Source: Pseudomonadales bacterium (lineage in GTDB: Bacteria > Pseudomonadota > Gammaproteobacteria > Pseudomonadales > Pseudohongiellaceae). From it: DNA of 35,246 nt. The stretch's first letter is position 1, and each line of letters starts with the position of its first letter. Made by a program: the position numbers and the translations under genes. The notes beneath the pieces are model-generated. The model had not been told where the DNA came from, made no database searches, and was given only the letters and a program-made list of their open reading frames with translations. Below are positions 25,271-34,564 of this stretch, one piece after another. The stretch is taken from assembly GCA_023257655.1 (NCBI GenBank), contig JALRBQ010000012.1:1-35246 (forward strand). The letters are read 5' to 3'.

Positions 25271-26893
25271 ATGCGCTGCTGCTGTAAAACTCGCTGTAAT
25301 TCTTCCACAATTCAGATCTTGATGGTCAGTGTCCTGGTCCTGACTCTGACCGCCTGCCAATCAGAATTGCCAGAGCAGATACCACCATCAGGCAACACCG
25401 GGTCCGTTGCAAGCTCAGGTGTGTTCAAGTCGACAATCGCTGCCCGAAGGGTTCCATCCATTCCAAAGTCCGACGCGCGGACAGCTGACACTGAACCTGC
25501 ACCGATCACGGATTTATGGGAACGCATTCGCTCGGGTCTGGAAATGCGGGAGTTTTTTGAGCAACCCGACGTCATTGCAGAACGCAAGGCCTATCAAAAC
25601 AACCAATCGTACTTTGATCTTGTGAGCGAGCGCGCAGCGCCATTCCTGTACTATATCGTCGAAGAGCTGGAAGCACGGCAATTACCGCTGGAGTTGGCGC
25701 TGATCCCGTTTGTCGAAAGCAGCTTCAATCCCAATGCCTACTCGCGCGGTCATGCCGTCGGCCTCTGGCAATTCATGGGAGCGACAGCAGCGAGCTATGG
25801 ACTGCAGCAAGACTGGTGGTATGACGGGCGTCGAGATCCGCTCGCGTCTACTACAGCAGCTTTGGACTATCTCGAAGATTTATATGCCCAGTTTGACAAC
25901 GACTGGCTGCTCGCGATTGCTGCCTATAACGCAGGTGACGGAAACGTGCGGCGTGCGATTCGCAAGAACAAGGCCGCCCGACGTGAAACAGATTTCTGGC
26001 ATTTACCCCTGCCTGGCGAAACCCGGTCTCATGTACCCAAGATTCTCGCATTGGCCAGCCTGATCGATTCTGTGGATGATTTTCCAGTGGAGCTGAGCAC
26101 TATTGCCAACACTGAACCACTGACCATTGTGGACGTCGGCACACAGATAGATTTGTCGCAGGCAGCGCACATGGCAGAGATGGAGATCGATGAACTACGC
26201 GCACTCAATCCTGGATATTTGCAGTGGGCAACACATCCGGATCAACCTCAGCAATTGGCTTTCCCACAAGCAGCCGCGCAGAGATTCACACTCGCACTGC
26301 AGGCTATCCCTCAAGAGCAACTCCTCACGTGGGATTACTACGAGATTCAACCGGGCGACAGTCTGAGCAGCATTGCCGCTAAACTGGCTACGCGAGTCGA
26401 TGTGTTGCAACGTGTCAACGGCCTACGGGGTACCCGTATCATTGCCGGGGATACGTTGTTGATTCCTCGCGGCAGTGCCAATCCTGACTTGCTCTCAACC
26501 ATTCCCGACCGACCCGGCACCCGGGCACCGGTCACAGTACCGGATAGTTACGTCGTGCGTTCGGGCGACAATTTATGGCGTATCGCCAAGCGATTCGACC
26601 TGAAGTCGGCCGATATTGCCCAATGGAATGGCATCGACCGCAATAGCGTCCTGCGCCCAGGGCAGCGCCTGCAATTCCACACCGACACGGCTCAGGCGAG
26701 CACCAACACCGCAAATCCCGCAACCATAACCAACAGCTATACAGTCAGAAGGGGTGACACGCTGGGCCGTATAGCCACGCGATTTGATGTCAGCCTTACC
26801 GACCTCCTGCGCTGGAATAAACTCTCTGACACGAGCCTCATCTTTCCCGGTCAGAGTCTGTTGATTAACGGAACCGAAAACAGGCTGAACTAG
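25271..26893 (+). CDS. mltD: Membrane-bound lytic murein transglycosylase D, three LysM repeats
   Basis: 540 residues. A lipoprotein signal has lipobox LTAC with Cys29. The transglycosylase domain has the catalytic Glu149 in FVESSFNPNAYSRGHAVGLW and the second signature AIAAYNAGDGNVRRAI. Three LysM peptidoglycan-binding repeats lie at about residues 356-400, 427-470 and 490-534 (each YxVxxGDxLxxIA), as in the E. coli family. It cleaves murein glycan strands with anhydromuramic-acid formation at the outer-membrane side. The start at 25271 has an AGG about 8 bases upstream; ATG at 25322 would leave a bare hydrophobic signal without the basic end. A TAG stop sits one base before the POT gene. 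Confidence 0.94.
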   Translation: MRCCCKTRCNSSTIQILMVSVLVLTLTACQSELPEQIPPSGNTGSVASSGVFKSTIAARRVPSIPKSDARTADTEPAPITDLWERIRSGLEMREFFEQPDVIAERKAYQNNQSYFDLVSERAAPFLYYIVEELEARQLPLELALIPFVESSFNPNAYSRGHAVGLWQFMGATAASYGLQQDWWYDGRRDPLASTTAALDYLEDLYAQFDNDWLLAIAAYNAGDGNVRRAIRKNKAARRETDFWHLPLPGETRSHVPKILALASLIDSVDDFPVELSTIANTEPLTIVDVGTQIDLSQAAHMAEMEIDELRALNPGYLQWATHPDQPQQLAFPQAAAQRFTLALQAIPQEQLLTWDYYEIQPGDSLSSIAAKLATRVDVLQRVNGLRGTRIIAGDTLLIPRGSANPDLLSTIPDRPGTRAPVTVPDSYVVRSGDNLWRIAKRFDLKSADIAQWNGIDRNSVLRPGQRLQFHTDTAQASTNTANPATITNSYTVRRGDTLGRIATRFDVSLTDLLRWNKLSDTSLIFPGQSLLINGTENRLN

Positions 26894-26894
26894 T

Positions 26895-28454
26895 ATGACT
26901 GCAACGACTGCTCAATCTGCATCCACTGGCGAGTTCCTCGGACACCCGAGAGGTCTCGTAATCTGTTTCCTCACCGAGATGTGGGAACGATTCAGTTTCT
27001 ATGGCATGCGCGGGTTGCTGATTTTTTATCTCACTCAACACTTTCTGTTTTCTGATGAGATCGCAGCCGGAATTTATGGCGCGTATATCTCGCTCGTATA
27101 TATCACACCTGTTATAGGTGGAATTGTCGCCGATCGCTTTCTCGGCCCTGGCAAGGCAGTCGTGCTCGGTGCATTGCTACTGGTAGCGGGACACTTCGGC
27201 ATGGCGATCGAAGGCGCACAGGCTGTAGAAGTTACCGTGCAGGGCCAGACCCTGGTGCAGCGCGAAACCTTCTATCTTCAAGTGTTCTATTTTTCGCTGG
27301 CGCTGATCATCATGGGAGTAGGGTTTCTCAAGGCCAATATCTCGACCCTGGTCGGTTCTATGTATGAGCGCAAGGATTCGCGACGCGACGGAGCGTTCAC
27401 ACTGTTCTATATGGGCATCAACATGGGGTCGTTTCTCGGAGCCATTGTCTGCGGGTACCTCCTGCAGCGCTATGGCTTCAGCGCCGGTTTCGGTGCGGCC
27501 GGAATTGGCATGTTATTGGGACTGATTGTTTTCGTGCGCGGAAAACACCTGTTTGGTGACGCCGCGAAACCGGTGAATCCTGCTCTTTTGCACCAACAAG
27601 TCCTGCCAGGAATCAATCGTGAATGGGCTATCTATCTCGGTGCCCTGCTCGGGGTAATTGTGTGCTGGCAGTTGATTCAGCATCGCATGATTGTCGGAGG
27701 CCTGCTCAGTTCGTCGCTGATCATCATGGTGCTCGTCGTCGTGATTTATGCCTTCACCAAGTGTGCACCTCATGATCGCAACCGCATGCTGGTCTGTCTG
27801 TTCCTGATGAGTTACCAGGTAATCTTCTGGTCATTGTTCGAACAAACCGGCAGCTCTCTCAATCTGATGAGCGACCGTAACATTGACCGGGTTGTGTTCG
27901 GATTTGAGATTCCGGTGGTGTGGTTTCAGTCGGTGAATGCCTTCTTTATCATGACCCTCGCGCCGCTCTTCAGCGCAGCCTGGGTCTATCTGGGACGCCG
28001 TGGCTGGGAACCGAGTACGCCCGCCAAGTTCGCCCTGTCACTCATCCAGCTGGGCCTCGGTTTCCTCTTCCTCGAATACGGCGCATCAATTGCTACGGAC
28101 CCCACTCAGGTTGCCGTGATCTGGTTAATTCTCCTCTACCTGCTGCACACTACCGGTGAGCTATGTATATCGCCGGTGGGACTGTCAATGACGACCAAGC
28201 TGTCAGTACCTGGCGTCGTCGGAATGATGATGGGCTGCTGGTTTCTCGCCACTGCCGGAGGCAATTACGTCTCGGGCACGATAGCCGCTATGACTGGCTC
28301 TGACACGGTCGGCGGTGAAGTTGTGGACCCTGCCGCAGCATTGGCAACCTATATGGATGTCTATACCACCGCGGGTTGGTACAGCATCGGCATCGGAGTT
28401 TTTGCCCTGTTGCTCGTCCCGGCCCTCAAACACTTCATGCATGGTATTCGCTGA
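26895..28454 (+). CDS. POT-family proton-dependent peptide transporter
   Basis: 519 residues, about 14 membrane segments. The family signature EMWERFSFYGMRGLLIFYL (about residues 28-46, the ExxERF motif) couples protons to peptide uptake; FYxGINMGS appears as FYMGINMGS (about 175). GELCISPVGLSMTTKL near residue 420 is the third conserved segment. It imports di- or tripeptides across the inner membrane. The ATG begins one base after the mltD stop, so translation may be coupled and the pairing suggests uptake of peptides released by wall turnover, which is inference. No clear terminator follows; the 112-base gap to fabI holds a dyad at 28523. Confidence 0.9.
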   Translation: MTATTAQSASTGEFLGHPRGLVICFLTEMWERFSFYGMRGLLIFYLTQHFLFSDEIAAGIYGAYISLVYITPVIGGIVADRFLGPGKAVVLGALLLVAGHFGMAIEGAQAVEVTVQGQTLVQRETFYLQVFYFSLALIIMGVGFLKANISTLVGSMYERKDSRRDGAFTLFYMGINMGSFLGAIVCGYLLQRYGFSAGFGAAGIGMLLGLIVFVRGKHLFGDAAKPVNPALLHQQVLPGINREWAIYLGALLGVIVCWQLIQHRMIVGGLLSSSLIIMVLVVVIYAFTKCAPHDRNRMLVCLFLMSYQVIFWSLFEQTGSSLNLMSDRNIDRVVFGFEIPVVWFQSVNAFFIMTLAPLFSAAWVYLGRRGWEPSTPAKFALSLIQLGLGFLFLEYGASIATDPTQVAVIWLILLYLLHTTGELCISPVGLSMTTKLSVPGVVGMMMGCWFLATAGGNYVSGTIAAMTGSDTVGGEVVDPAAALATYMDVYTTAGWYSIGIGVFALLLVPALKHFMHGIR

Positions 28455-28522
28455 ACTCTCCAAATCAACGACTTACAGCCCCGGAATTAGACGGCCCAGT
28501 GAGAGTAATCTGCAGTGAATTG

Positions 28523-28546
28523 CAGTAAAATGCTCTCTCTTTACTG
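28523..28546 (+). promoter_or_regulatory. Dyad in the fabI leader (possible operator)
   Basis: CAGTAAA (28523-28529), ten bases, TTTACTG (28540-28546): a perfect 7-bp inverted repeat 20 bases before the fabI ATG. It may be a transcription-factor operator or a leader hairpin. It is not a FabR or FadR site that I can recognise. Confidence 0.35.
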
Positions 28547-28566
28547 AGCTCAGACAGGATTGCTTT

Positions 28567-29355
28567 ATGGGGTATTTAGCTGGGAAACGGATATTGATTT
28601 TGGGAGTGGCCAGCAAACTCTCGATTGCTTCGGGAATAGCCGAGGCCATGCATCGTGAAGGCGCCGAACTGGCCTTCACCTACCAGAACGAAAAACTGAA
28701 GGAACGCGTCGAGAAGTTCGCCGAAGGCTGGGGATCCAGCCTGGTCTTTCCGTGTGATGTCTGCAACGACGACGAGATCGCCGCCCTCTTCTCAGATCTC
28801 GGCAAGCATTGGGACGGTCTGGATGGTGTCGTACACTGCCTTGCCTATGCCCCTGCCAACGAACTGGATGGCAATTACGTCGATGTGACCACGCGCCAGG
28901 GCTTTCTCACCGCCCATGAGATCAGCTCCTACAGCTTCGTCGCATTGGCACAGGCAGCGAGACCCCTGATGGAGGGTCGTAATGGCTCTCTGCTGACTCT
29001 CAGCTACCTGGGCGCGGTACGCACTCTACCGAATTACAATGTGATGGGACTGGCCAAGGCCAGTCTGGAAGCCAATGTGCGCTATGTCGCCGCCAGTCTC
29101 GGCCCGAGTGGTACCCGCGTGAATGCAATCTCCGCAGGGCCAATTCGTACACTGGCTGCATCGGGAATCAAGAGCTTCCGCAAGATGTTGGATTACAACG
29201 CCAAGCAGACGCCCCTGAGGCGCAATGTGACCATTGAAGAAGTGGGCAACGCTGCCAGCTTCCTGTGCTCAGATCTGGCCTCAGGTATTTCCGGTGAAAT
29301 CCTCTATGTCGACGGCGGCTTTAACACAACCGCCATGGGCTCGTTGGAAGACTGA
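28567..29355 (+). CDS. fabI: Enoyl-ACP reductase FabI
   Basis: 262 residues. It aligns without gaps to E. coli FabI over the first 135 or so residues. The NADH-binding [16 protein letters not shown] and the catalytic Tyr157 and Lys164 (YNVMGLAK) with Tyr147 are present. It performs the last reduction of each fatty-acid elongation cycle. Residue 93 is Ala in VHCLAYAP, where E. coli has Gly93 in VHSIGFAP, the position where G93V gives triclosan resistance; Tyr94 replaces Phe94. An AGGA site precedes the ATG. A strong terminator shared with ppiD follows. This position next to the lon cluster matches Pseudomonas. Confidence 0.97.
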   Translation: MGYLAGKRILILGVASKLSIASGIAEAMHREGAELAFTYQNEKLKERVEKFAEGWGSSLVFPCDVCNDDEIAALFSDLGKHWDGLDGVVHCLAYAPANELDGNYVDVTTRQGFLTAHEISSYSFVALAQAARPLMEGRNGSLLTLSYLGAVRTLPNYNVMGLAKASLEANVRYVAASLGPSGTRVNAISAGPIRTLAASGIKSFRKMLDYNAKQTPLRRNVTIEEVGNAASFLCSDLASGISGEILYVDGGFNTTAMGSLED

Positions 29356-29385
29356 GTTCCGGGCAATTTAGCAGTGGCACAAAAA

Positions 29386-29413
29386 AGGCGATGAACCGGA
29401 GCGTTCATCGCCT
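29386..29413. terminator. Bidirectional terminator between fabI and ppiD
   Basis: An 11-bp perfect stem (29386-29396 with 29403-29413) with loop CGGAGC, flanked by A5 on the left and T7 on the right. It serves the convergent fabI and ppiD genes. Confidence 0.92.
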
Positions 29414-29443
29414 TTTTTTCTGCCCGCGTTACCGAGCCGAGGA

Positions 29444-31333
29444 TCAGATTTCTTCGGTTGCTGACAATCGGGTTGTGATATCGGCCTTGTTGCGAAGATT
29501 GTTCAGGAACGCATCGAAGTCGCTATTGCCGAGATCAGCCAGCATGCTTTGCGTCAGGTTGGTACGCTCCGCATCAGACAGAGCCTCGATTGAACCGGGG
29601 ATGACCCGTTCCAGCGCAATCAAGACAAAGGTGCCATTGCCCAGTGTGATGCTGTCGAGCTCAGGTCCTGCCTGTGGAGTCGGCATGCTAAACGCCTTCT
29701 CGATAATTTCGCGATTCACCGTATTCGCATTACGTCGAACTGCACCGGTCTCCACCCATGTCAATTCATTGGCGTCCAACAGCGGCTGGATATCGTCACC
29801 CGCCTCACTGGCGGTGAGAATCTGAACACCCAGCGCCTGTACGGCATCCCGCTCCATCTGGGTACGCAGCAATACGGCAATCTCGGGTTGTACCTCTTCC
29901 AGCGGTGAGATGCTGGCGGGGTTGAACTGCTCAACGCGCAACACCATCGCCTGACTCGCACCCAGTTCAATCACATCGCTGTTATTGCCTTCCAACAGAA
30001 CCTCATCGGAAAACGCTGCGGCTAGTACCTCGGAGTTGGCAAACAGTCCGCTTCCACCGCTACGCGGTACTTGCGGGCTCTCCAGAATGACAAGATTCAG
30101 CTGTTCTGAGATCTTCTGCAGATCTCCCGTTTCGAAGGCCAGATTGGACAAATCTGCCAATCGTTCGGAATAAAGCAGCTCCACCTGGGAACGCTTCAAA
30201 TCCCGCTCAATGCGTTCAGATACCTCTGCCAGCGACTGAAATTCGGCCTCGGCGGCTTCGGTCAGTTTGACCAGATGCACACCGAATTCAGTGACTATCG
30301 GCTGGCTGATCTCGCCGACAGACATTATCTCAAGCGCATCCTCAATAGGCTGCGGGAAAGCGCTACCGTCTGAATAGCCGATATCGCCACCTTCTTCGGC
30401 TGAAACCACATCGCTGGAAAGTTCCAGAGCCAGCGCACCGAAGTCCTCACCGTTATCCAGGCGCTCACGAGCTGCGGTCGCAGCAGCCATCGCCTGGGCC
30501 TCTGTCAGGTCCGAACCCACCTCGAACAGGATGTGGGAAGCTCTTTTTTCAGCGGATCCTTCGAAGGCAGCCCGTTCCACTTCGTACTGCGCTTCGATAG
30601 CGGCCGCATCGACATCAATCTCTTCAGCCAGGACCGCTTGATCCAGCAGCACATACTTCGCGACAACGCTCTCCTCGACAGTGAAATCTGCCTGATGATC
30701 GTTGTAATAGGTTTGGATATCGGCATCGCTGATGGGAGTTCCCAGTGTGCGAGTGCCCAAGGTGATGGAGATATAACGCAATTCCCGGGATTGAGCGGTC
30801 AATTCAGCGATGCGTTGTAATTCCGAATCGGTGACGAAATTCGACCGGGTATAGGCACTGGCCACCTGCGAGAGCTCCATCTGCTGGCGCAGACTCTCCC
30901 GATAAATCGGCACACTATATCCCTGGCTGGCCATCGTTCTGATAGCAAGATCGGGGTCGAAAACACCATTAATCTGGAATTGGGGACTTTCGATGATCGT
31001 GCGATCGATGCGATCACTGGAGATCAGCATCGTTTCATCATGAGCAAGCTGTCTCAGAATCGTCTCTTCGATAATCTGGTTCAGCGCGATCTGCTGCAGC
31101 AAATTCTGATCCAGCGAGCCAATATTGCCACCAATGGAATTCAACAGATTCTGCGTGCCGGCCTGTAGCTGCGCCTCGCTGATATCTTCACCATTAACTT
31201 CGGCGATGGGTGGCGTTTTGATGAAGCCGCCCAAAATGGATTCAACGCCAAACAGCGCGAACATGGCGATGATCAGTCCGATAATGACCTTGGCGACCAC
31301 CCCTTGTGAATTGTCTCGAATGTCTTGCAGCAT
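29444..31333 (-). CDS. ppiD: Periplasmic folding chaperone PpiD
   Basis: 629 residues. A single membrane segment (about residues 13-35, VVAKVIIGLIIAMFALFGVESIL) anchors a large periplasmic part. The SurA-like N domain (about 35-190) precedes a parvulin-type domain at about 265-360 with KRASHILFEV and GDIGYSDGSAFPQPIEDA, FGVHLVKL. The C-terminal domain carries further helices. It acts on newly exported proteins at the Sec translocon. The ATG at 31331-31333 has an AGGAAC site. It follows hup on the same strand but behind a terminator (31403), so it should have its own promoter in the 69-base gap; I could not place it. Confidence 0.95.
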   Translation of the reverse strand: MLQDIRDNSQGVVAKVIIGLIIAMFALFGVESILGGFIKTPPIAEVNGEDISEAQLQAGTQNLLNSIGGNIGSLDQNLLQQIALNQIIEETILRQLAHDETMLISSDRIDRTIIESPQFQINGVFDPDLAIRTMASQGYSVPIYRESLRQQMELSQVASAYTRSNFVTDSELQRIAELTAQSRELRYISITLGTRTLGTPISDADIQTYYNDHQADFTVEESVVAKYVLLDQAVLAEEIDVDAAAIEAQYEVERAAFEGSAEKRASHILFEVGSDLTEAQAMAAATAARERLDNGEDFGALALELSSDVVSAEEGGDIGYSDGSAFPQPIEDALEIMSVGEISQPIVTEFGVHLVKLTEAAEAEFQSLAEVSERIERDLKRSQVELLYSERLADLSNLAFETGDLQKISEQLNLVILESPQVPRSGGSGLFANSEVLAAAFSDEVLLEGNNSDVIELGASQAMVLRVEQFNPASISPLEEVQPEIAVLLRTQMERDAVQALGVQILTASEAGDDIQPLLDANELTWVETGAVRRNANTVNREIIEKAFSMPTPQAGPELDSITLGNGTFVLIALERVIPGSIEALSDAERTNLTQSMLADLGNSDFDAFLNNLRNKADITTRLSATEEI

Positions 31334-31402
31334 AGATGTTCCTAACTCGCCCTGAATTTTAGAAATTTTTCGACTCAGGATTGTCGACTTTAAAACTAAA
31401 AA

Positions 31403-31423
31403 GGCGCATCAGTATGATGCGCC
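31403..31423 (-). terminator. Rho-independent terminator after hup
   Basis: A perfect 9-bp stem GGCGCATCA/TGATGCGCC with loop GTA, followed on the minus strand by TTTTTAGTTTTAAA. It lies 139 bases beyond the hup stop codon, so hup has an unusually long 3' untranslated region. Confidence 0.88.
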
Positions 31424-31443
31424 CTCGTTTCTCGGTTCTCATT

Positions 31444-31473
31444 CGTTGCGTCTTCCGCTGACTTCGCGCAACG
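31444..31473 (-). other. Stem-loop in the hup 3' untranslated region
   Basis: CGTTGCG (31444-31450) and CGCAACG (31467-31473) are perfect inverted 7-mers 16 bases apart, between the hup stop and the terminator at 31403. With that terminator it could form the body of a small RNA cut from the mRNA, which is inference. Confidence 0.35.
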
Positions 31474-31561
31474 CGCTCAACCTACTATTTAGTTGCATTC
31501 AGCCTGATGTTTGTCATACATATCTGAGGACATGCACCGGCTGATCTGAACTCGTCAGTGA

Positions 31562-31837
31562 TTATTCGTTGACGGAGTCCTTCAGTGCCTTACCGGCTTT
31601 GAAGCTCGGTACACGTGCTGCCTTGATCTGAATTGGAGCACCTGTTTGGGGATTACGACCGATGCGCGCAGCTCGATTTTTTGTAGCAAATGTACCAAAA
31701 CCTACTAACACCACTGGATCATCTTTCTTCAAAGAGCCAGTGATAGCATCAATCATCGCATCGATGGCTCGACCTGCAGCGGCTTTTGGCAGGTCAGCAC
31801 TTTCTGCAACAGCATCTATTAATTCTGATTTATTCAC
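31562..31837 (-). CDS. hupB: DNA-binding protein HU, beta type
   Basis: 91 residues. The full HU pattern is present: [40 protein letters not shown] (the DNA-minor-groove arm with the conserved RxGRNPxTG) and a [12 protein letters not shown] end. It bends and compacts DNA as a dimer. Translation starts at a GTG (31835-31837) with AAGGGGAT upstream. It is preceded by an independent near-consensus promoter (31991-32020) placed directly behind lon, and followed by a terminator, so it forms its own transcription unit within the lon-hup-ppiD order. Confidence 0.97.
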   Translation of the reverse strand: MNKSELIDAVAESADLPKAAAGRAIDAMIDAITGSLKKDDPVVLVGFGTFATKNRAARIGRNPQTGAPIQIKAARVPSFKAGKALKDSVNE

Positions 31838-31990
31838 GTTATCCCCTTTTTATAAATTTCAGTTGAGTTTTTTTGACGATGACCAGCTAATAATTATTCA
31901 AGTTAAACGACGGGTTAATGCTTGATTATTAGGATCTGGATGAGATGTTTTAAACCCAAAAAACACGAATCCCGCACGTAAGACCGAGTC

Positions 31991-32020
31991 TTTATACCAA
32001 TTGCTAGAAAGCGCTGTCAA
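31991..32020 (-). promoter_or_regulatory. Sigma-70 promoter of hup
   Basis: TTGACA (32020-32015), 18 bases, TATAAA (31996-31991): a perfect -35 and five of six at the -10. It starts 16 bases after the lon stop codon and leaves a leader of about 145 bases before the hup start. Confidence 0.72.
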
Positions 32021-32036
32021 CAGAAAACACGCGGCT

Positions 32037-34466
32037 TCAATGGGTATTTATGTGCTTCTCATCACTACTTTTATCGATATCCTCTTGCTTCACTTCTTTT
32101 TCTTGCTGAGGTGCTTTTTCCACACTCACCGGAGTTGGCAGAAACTGCAGCGCGTGTTCCAAAACTTGATCAATCCATCGCACTGGAACAATCTTCAAAT
32201 CAGCTTTGATGTTGTCGGGAATTTCAGCAAGATCCCTTTCATTATCTGCCGGAATTATAACTGTCTTGATATTGCCACGATGCGCAGCCAATAATTTTTC
32301 CTTTAGTCCACCGATGCGCAATACCTGGCCACGCAAGGTAATCTCACCTGTCATCGCGACATCGGCACGCACTGGAATAGACGTCAATACCGACACCAGC
32401 GCTGTACACATACCAACACCGGCACTGGGTCCATCTTTAGGCGTTGCCCCTTCAGGAACGTGAATATGCAGGTCAAACTTCTCATGGAAATTGGTGTCCA
32501 GACCCAGGGAATTGGCTCGACTGCGCACGACCGTCAAGGCGGCCTGGATCGACTCCTGCATGACGTCACCCAGTGACCCTGTCTTGATCGTCTTGCCCTT
32601 ACCTTCGACCGCGATAGCTTCGATCGTAAGTAATTCACCTCCCACACTGGTCCAGGCCAGACCATTAACCTGACCAATCTTGTTCTCCAGTTCGGCTTTG
32701 CCATAGTCATATTTCCGCACACCGGAATAGTGTTCCAACTTGTCGGAGGTGAGAACAACGGGAGTCTGGGTATTCTTCAGAGAATTCTCCTTGACGACTT
32801 TACGGCAAATTTTCGCGATATCCCGCTCCAGGCCACGGACACCGGACTCACGGGTGTAATAGCGAATGAGATCTCTGATTGGGGCCTCCTCAAAAACCAG
32901 CTCCTTGGGTGAAACTCCGTTATTTTTCATCTGCTTGGGAATCAGATAGCGCTGGGCGATGTTGACCTTCTCATCTTCGGTATAACCCGGGATGCGAATC
33001 ACTTCCATACGATCAAGCAGCGGCTCAGGAATATTCATACTGTTGGAAGTACAGACGAACATGACCTCGGACAGGTCGTAATCGACTTCCAGATAGTGGT
33101 CGTTAAAACTGTTATTTTGCTCCGGGTCCAACACCTCAAGCAGGGCGGAGGCTGGATCTCCACGGTTGTCCATGCCCATCTTGTCGATCTCATCGAGCAG
33201 GAACAGCGGATTCTTGACGCCGATTTTGGAGAGTTTCTGCAGCAGTTTGCCCGGCAGCGAACCTATATAGGTGCGACGATGACCACGGATTTCTGCCTCA
33301 TCTCGTACTCCGCCCAGAGCCATACGGACGAATTTGCGGTTGGTGGCACGCGCTATGGACTCGCCCAGTGAAGTCTTGCCCACACCAGGAGGGCCTACCA
33401 GACACAGAATCGGACCCTTGAGCTTCTTGACGCGTTTTTGCACCGCCAGATATTCGAGTATCCGCTCCTTAACTTCCTTGAGGCCGTAATGGTCGCTCTC
33501 CAGAATCGCCTCCGCCTGGGCCAGATCGAGACGGACCTTGCTGCGTTTCTTCCAGGGAATGTTCACCATCCAGTCCAGATAGGTGCGCACAACTGAGGCT
33601 TCGGATGACATGGGCGACATCATCTTCAGCTTATTTAATTCCGACAAAGCCTTGTCTTTCGCTTCCTTGGGCATTCCCGCATCATCGATGCGCTGCTTCA
33701 ATTCTTCTGCCTCATTGGGGACATCATCGAGCTCGCCCATTTCTTTCTGAATGGCTTTCATCTGCTCATTCAGATAATACTCGCGCTGACTCTTCTCCAT
33801 CTGCTTCTTGACCCGCCCGCGGATCCGTTTTTCAACCTGAAACAGGTCGATCTCTGCCTCAATCAAGGCCATCAGATGTTCGATGCGCGCCTGCAGCCCA
33901 GCCAATTCCAATAGATTTTGCTTCTCCTGCAACTGCAGCGTCATATGTGAGGCAATCGTGTCGACCAAGCGACCCGGCTCATCAATGCTGGAGATAGAAG
34001 TCATCACTTCGGGGGGAATCTTCTTGCTCAACTGGACATACTGGTCAAATTGGGACAGTAAGGAACGGATCAGCAGCGCAGCCTCCTTGTCTGATAAGAC
34101 TTCAGAGGTAAGCAGGGCCGTGTCAGCTCTGAAATGATCAGCCCCGAAGCTGACGTTGAGAATGCGGGCTCGCGTGAGTCCTTCCACCAACACCTTAACG
34201 GTGCCATCGGGAAGGCGAATCAGTTGTAAAATCGTGGCTATTGTCCCGATCTCGAACAAATCATCGATGCCAGGCTCATCTTCCGATGCGTTTTTCTGAG
34301 CGACCAACAGCACCTGCTTATCACTGGCCATGGCCACTTCGAGAGCCTTGATCGACTTGGGTCGACCGACAAACAAAGGCTGCACGATCTGTGGGTACAC
34401 CACGACATCGCGCAGAGGCAGAAGCGGATAGCTGGAATTATTCGAAACGTCCGTCGTAACGCTCAT
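32037..34466 (-). CDS. lon: ATP-dependent protease Lon
   Basis: 809 residues, close to the usual size. The N-terminal substrate-binding domain (about residues 10-205, starting SYPLLPLRDVVVYP) precedes the AAA+ module with Walker A GPPGVGKTSLG (Lys364) and Walker B LFLLDEIDK, and the C-terminal protease domain with the catalytic Ser681 in KDGPSAGVGMC and Lys724 in GGLKEKLLAA. It degrades misfolded and specific regulatory proteins in the cytoplasm, including abnormal proteins after heat shock. The C-terminal tail (PQQEKEVKQEDIDKSSDE) is charged and divergent. A sigma-32-like promoter lies at 34524-34551 and a hairpin is in its leader. Confidence 0.98.
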   Translation of the reverse strand: MSVTTDVSNNSSYPLLPLRDVVVYPQIVQPLFVGRPKSIKALEVAMASDKQVLLVAQKNASEDEPGIDDLFEIGTIATILQLIRLPDGTVKVLVEGLTRARILNVSFGADHFRADTALLTSEVLSDKEAALLIRSLLSQFDQYVQLSKKIPPEVMTSISSIDEPGRLVDTIASHMTLQLQEKQNLLELAGLQARIEHLMALIEAEIDLFQVEKRIRGRVKKQMEKSQREYYLNEQMKAIQKEMGELDDVPNEAEELKQRIDDAGMPKEAKDKALSELNKLKMMSPMSSEASVVRTYLDWMVNIPWKKRSKVRLDLAQAEAILESDHYGLKEVKERILEYLAVQKRVKKLKGPILCLVGPPGVGKTSLGESIARATNRKFVRMALGGVRDEAEIRGHRRTYIGSLPGKLLQKLSKIGVKNPLFLLDEIDKMGMDNRGDPASALLEVLDPEQNNSFNDHYLEVDYDLSEVMFVCTSNSMNIPEPLLDRMEVIRIPGYTEDEKVNIAQRYLIPKQMKNNGVSPKELVFEEAPIRDLIRYYTRESGVRGLERDIAKICRKVVKENSLKNTQTPVVLTSDKLEHYSGVRKYDYGKAELENKIGQVNGLAWTSVGGELLTIEAIAVEGKGKTIKTGSLGDVMQESIQAALTVVRSRANSLGLDTNFHEKFDLHIHVPEGATPKDGPSAGVGMCTALVSVLTSIPVRADVAMTGEITLRGQVLRIGGLKEKLLAAHRGNIKTVIIPADNERDLAEIPDNIKADLKIVPVRWIDQVLEHALQFLPTPVSVEKAPQQEKEVKQEDIDKSSDEKHINTH

Positions 34467-34499
34467 AGACTACTCTTGATATCAGAAGGAACGAAAAAT

Positions 34500-34513
34500 C
34501 GGGCAACTGCCCG
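34500..34513 (-). terminator. Short hairpin in the clpX-lon gap
   Basis: CGGGC/GCCCG with loop AACT; on the minus strand it is followed by ATTTTTCG, so it has a terminator shape. It lies 34 bases from the lon start and downstream of the presumed lon transcription start (about 34517), so it would act both as a weak end for clpX and as a leader stem of lon. Confidence 0.55.
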
Positions 34514-34523
34514 TCTTATCAAC

Positions 34524-34551
34524 AGATGGAGCCAAACCCGCGAATATCAAG
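34524..34551 (-). promoter_or_regulatory. Sigma-32 (RpoH)-like heat-shock promoter of lon
   Basis: On the minus strand CTTGAT (34551-34546), 14 bases, CTCCATCT (34531-34524). The heat-shock consensus is CTTGAA, 13-17 bases, CCCCATNT; this matches five of six and seven of eight. It sits just beyond the clpX stop and upstream of lon, a gene that belongs to the sigma-32 regulon in E. coli. Confidence 0.65.
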
Positions 34552-34564
34552 CGACAACTACCGA

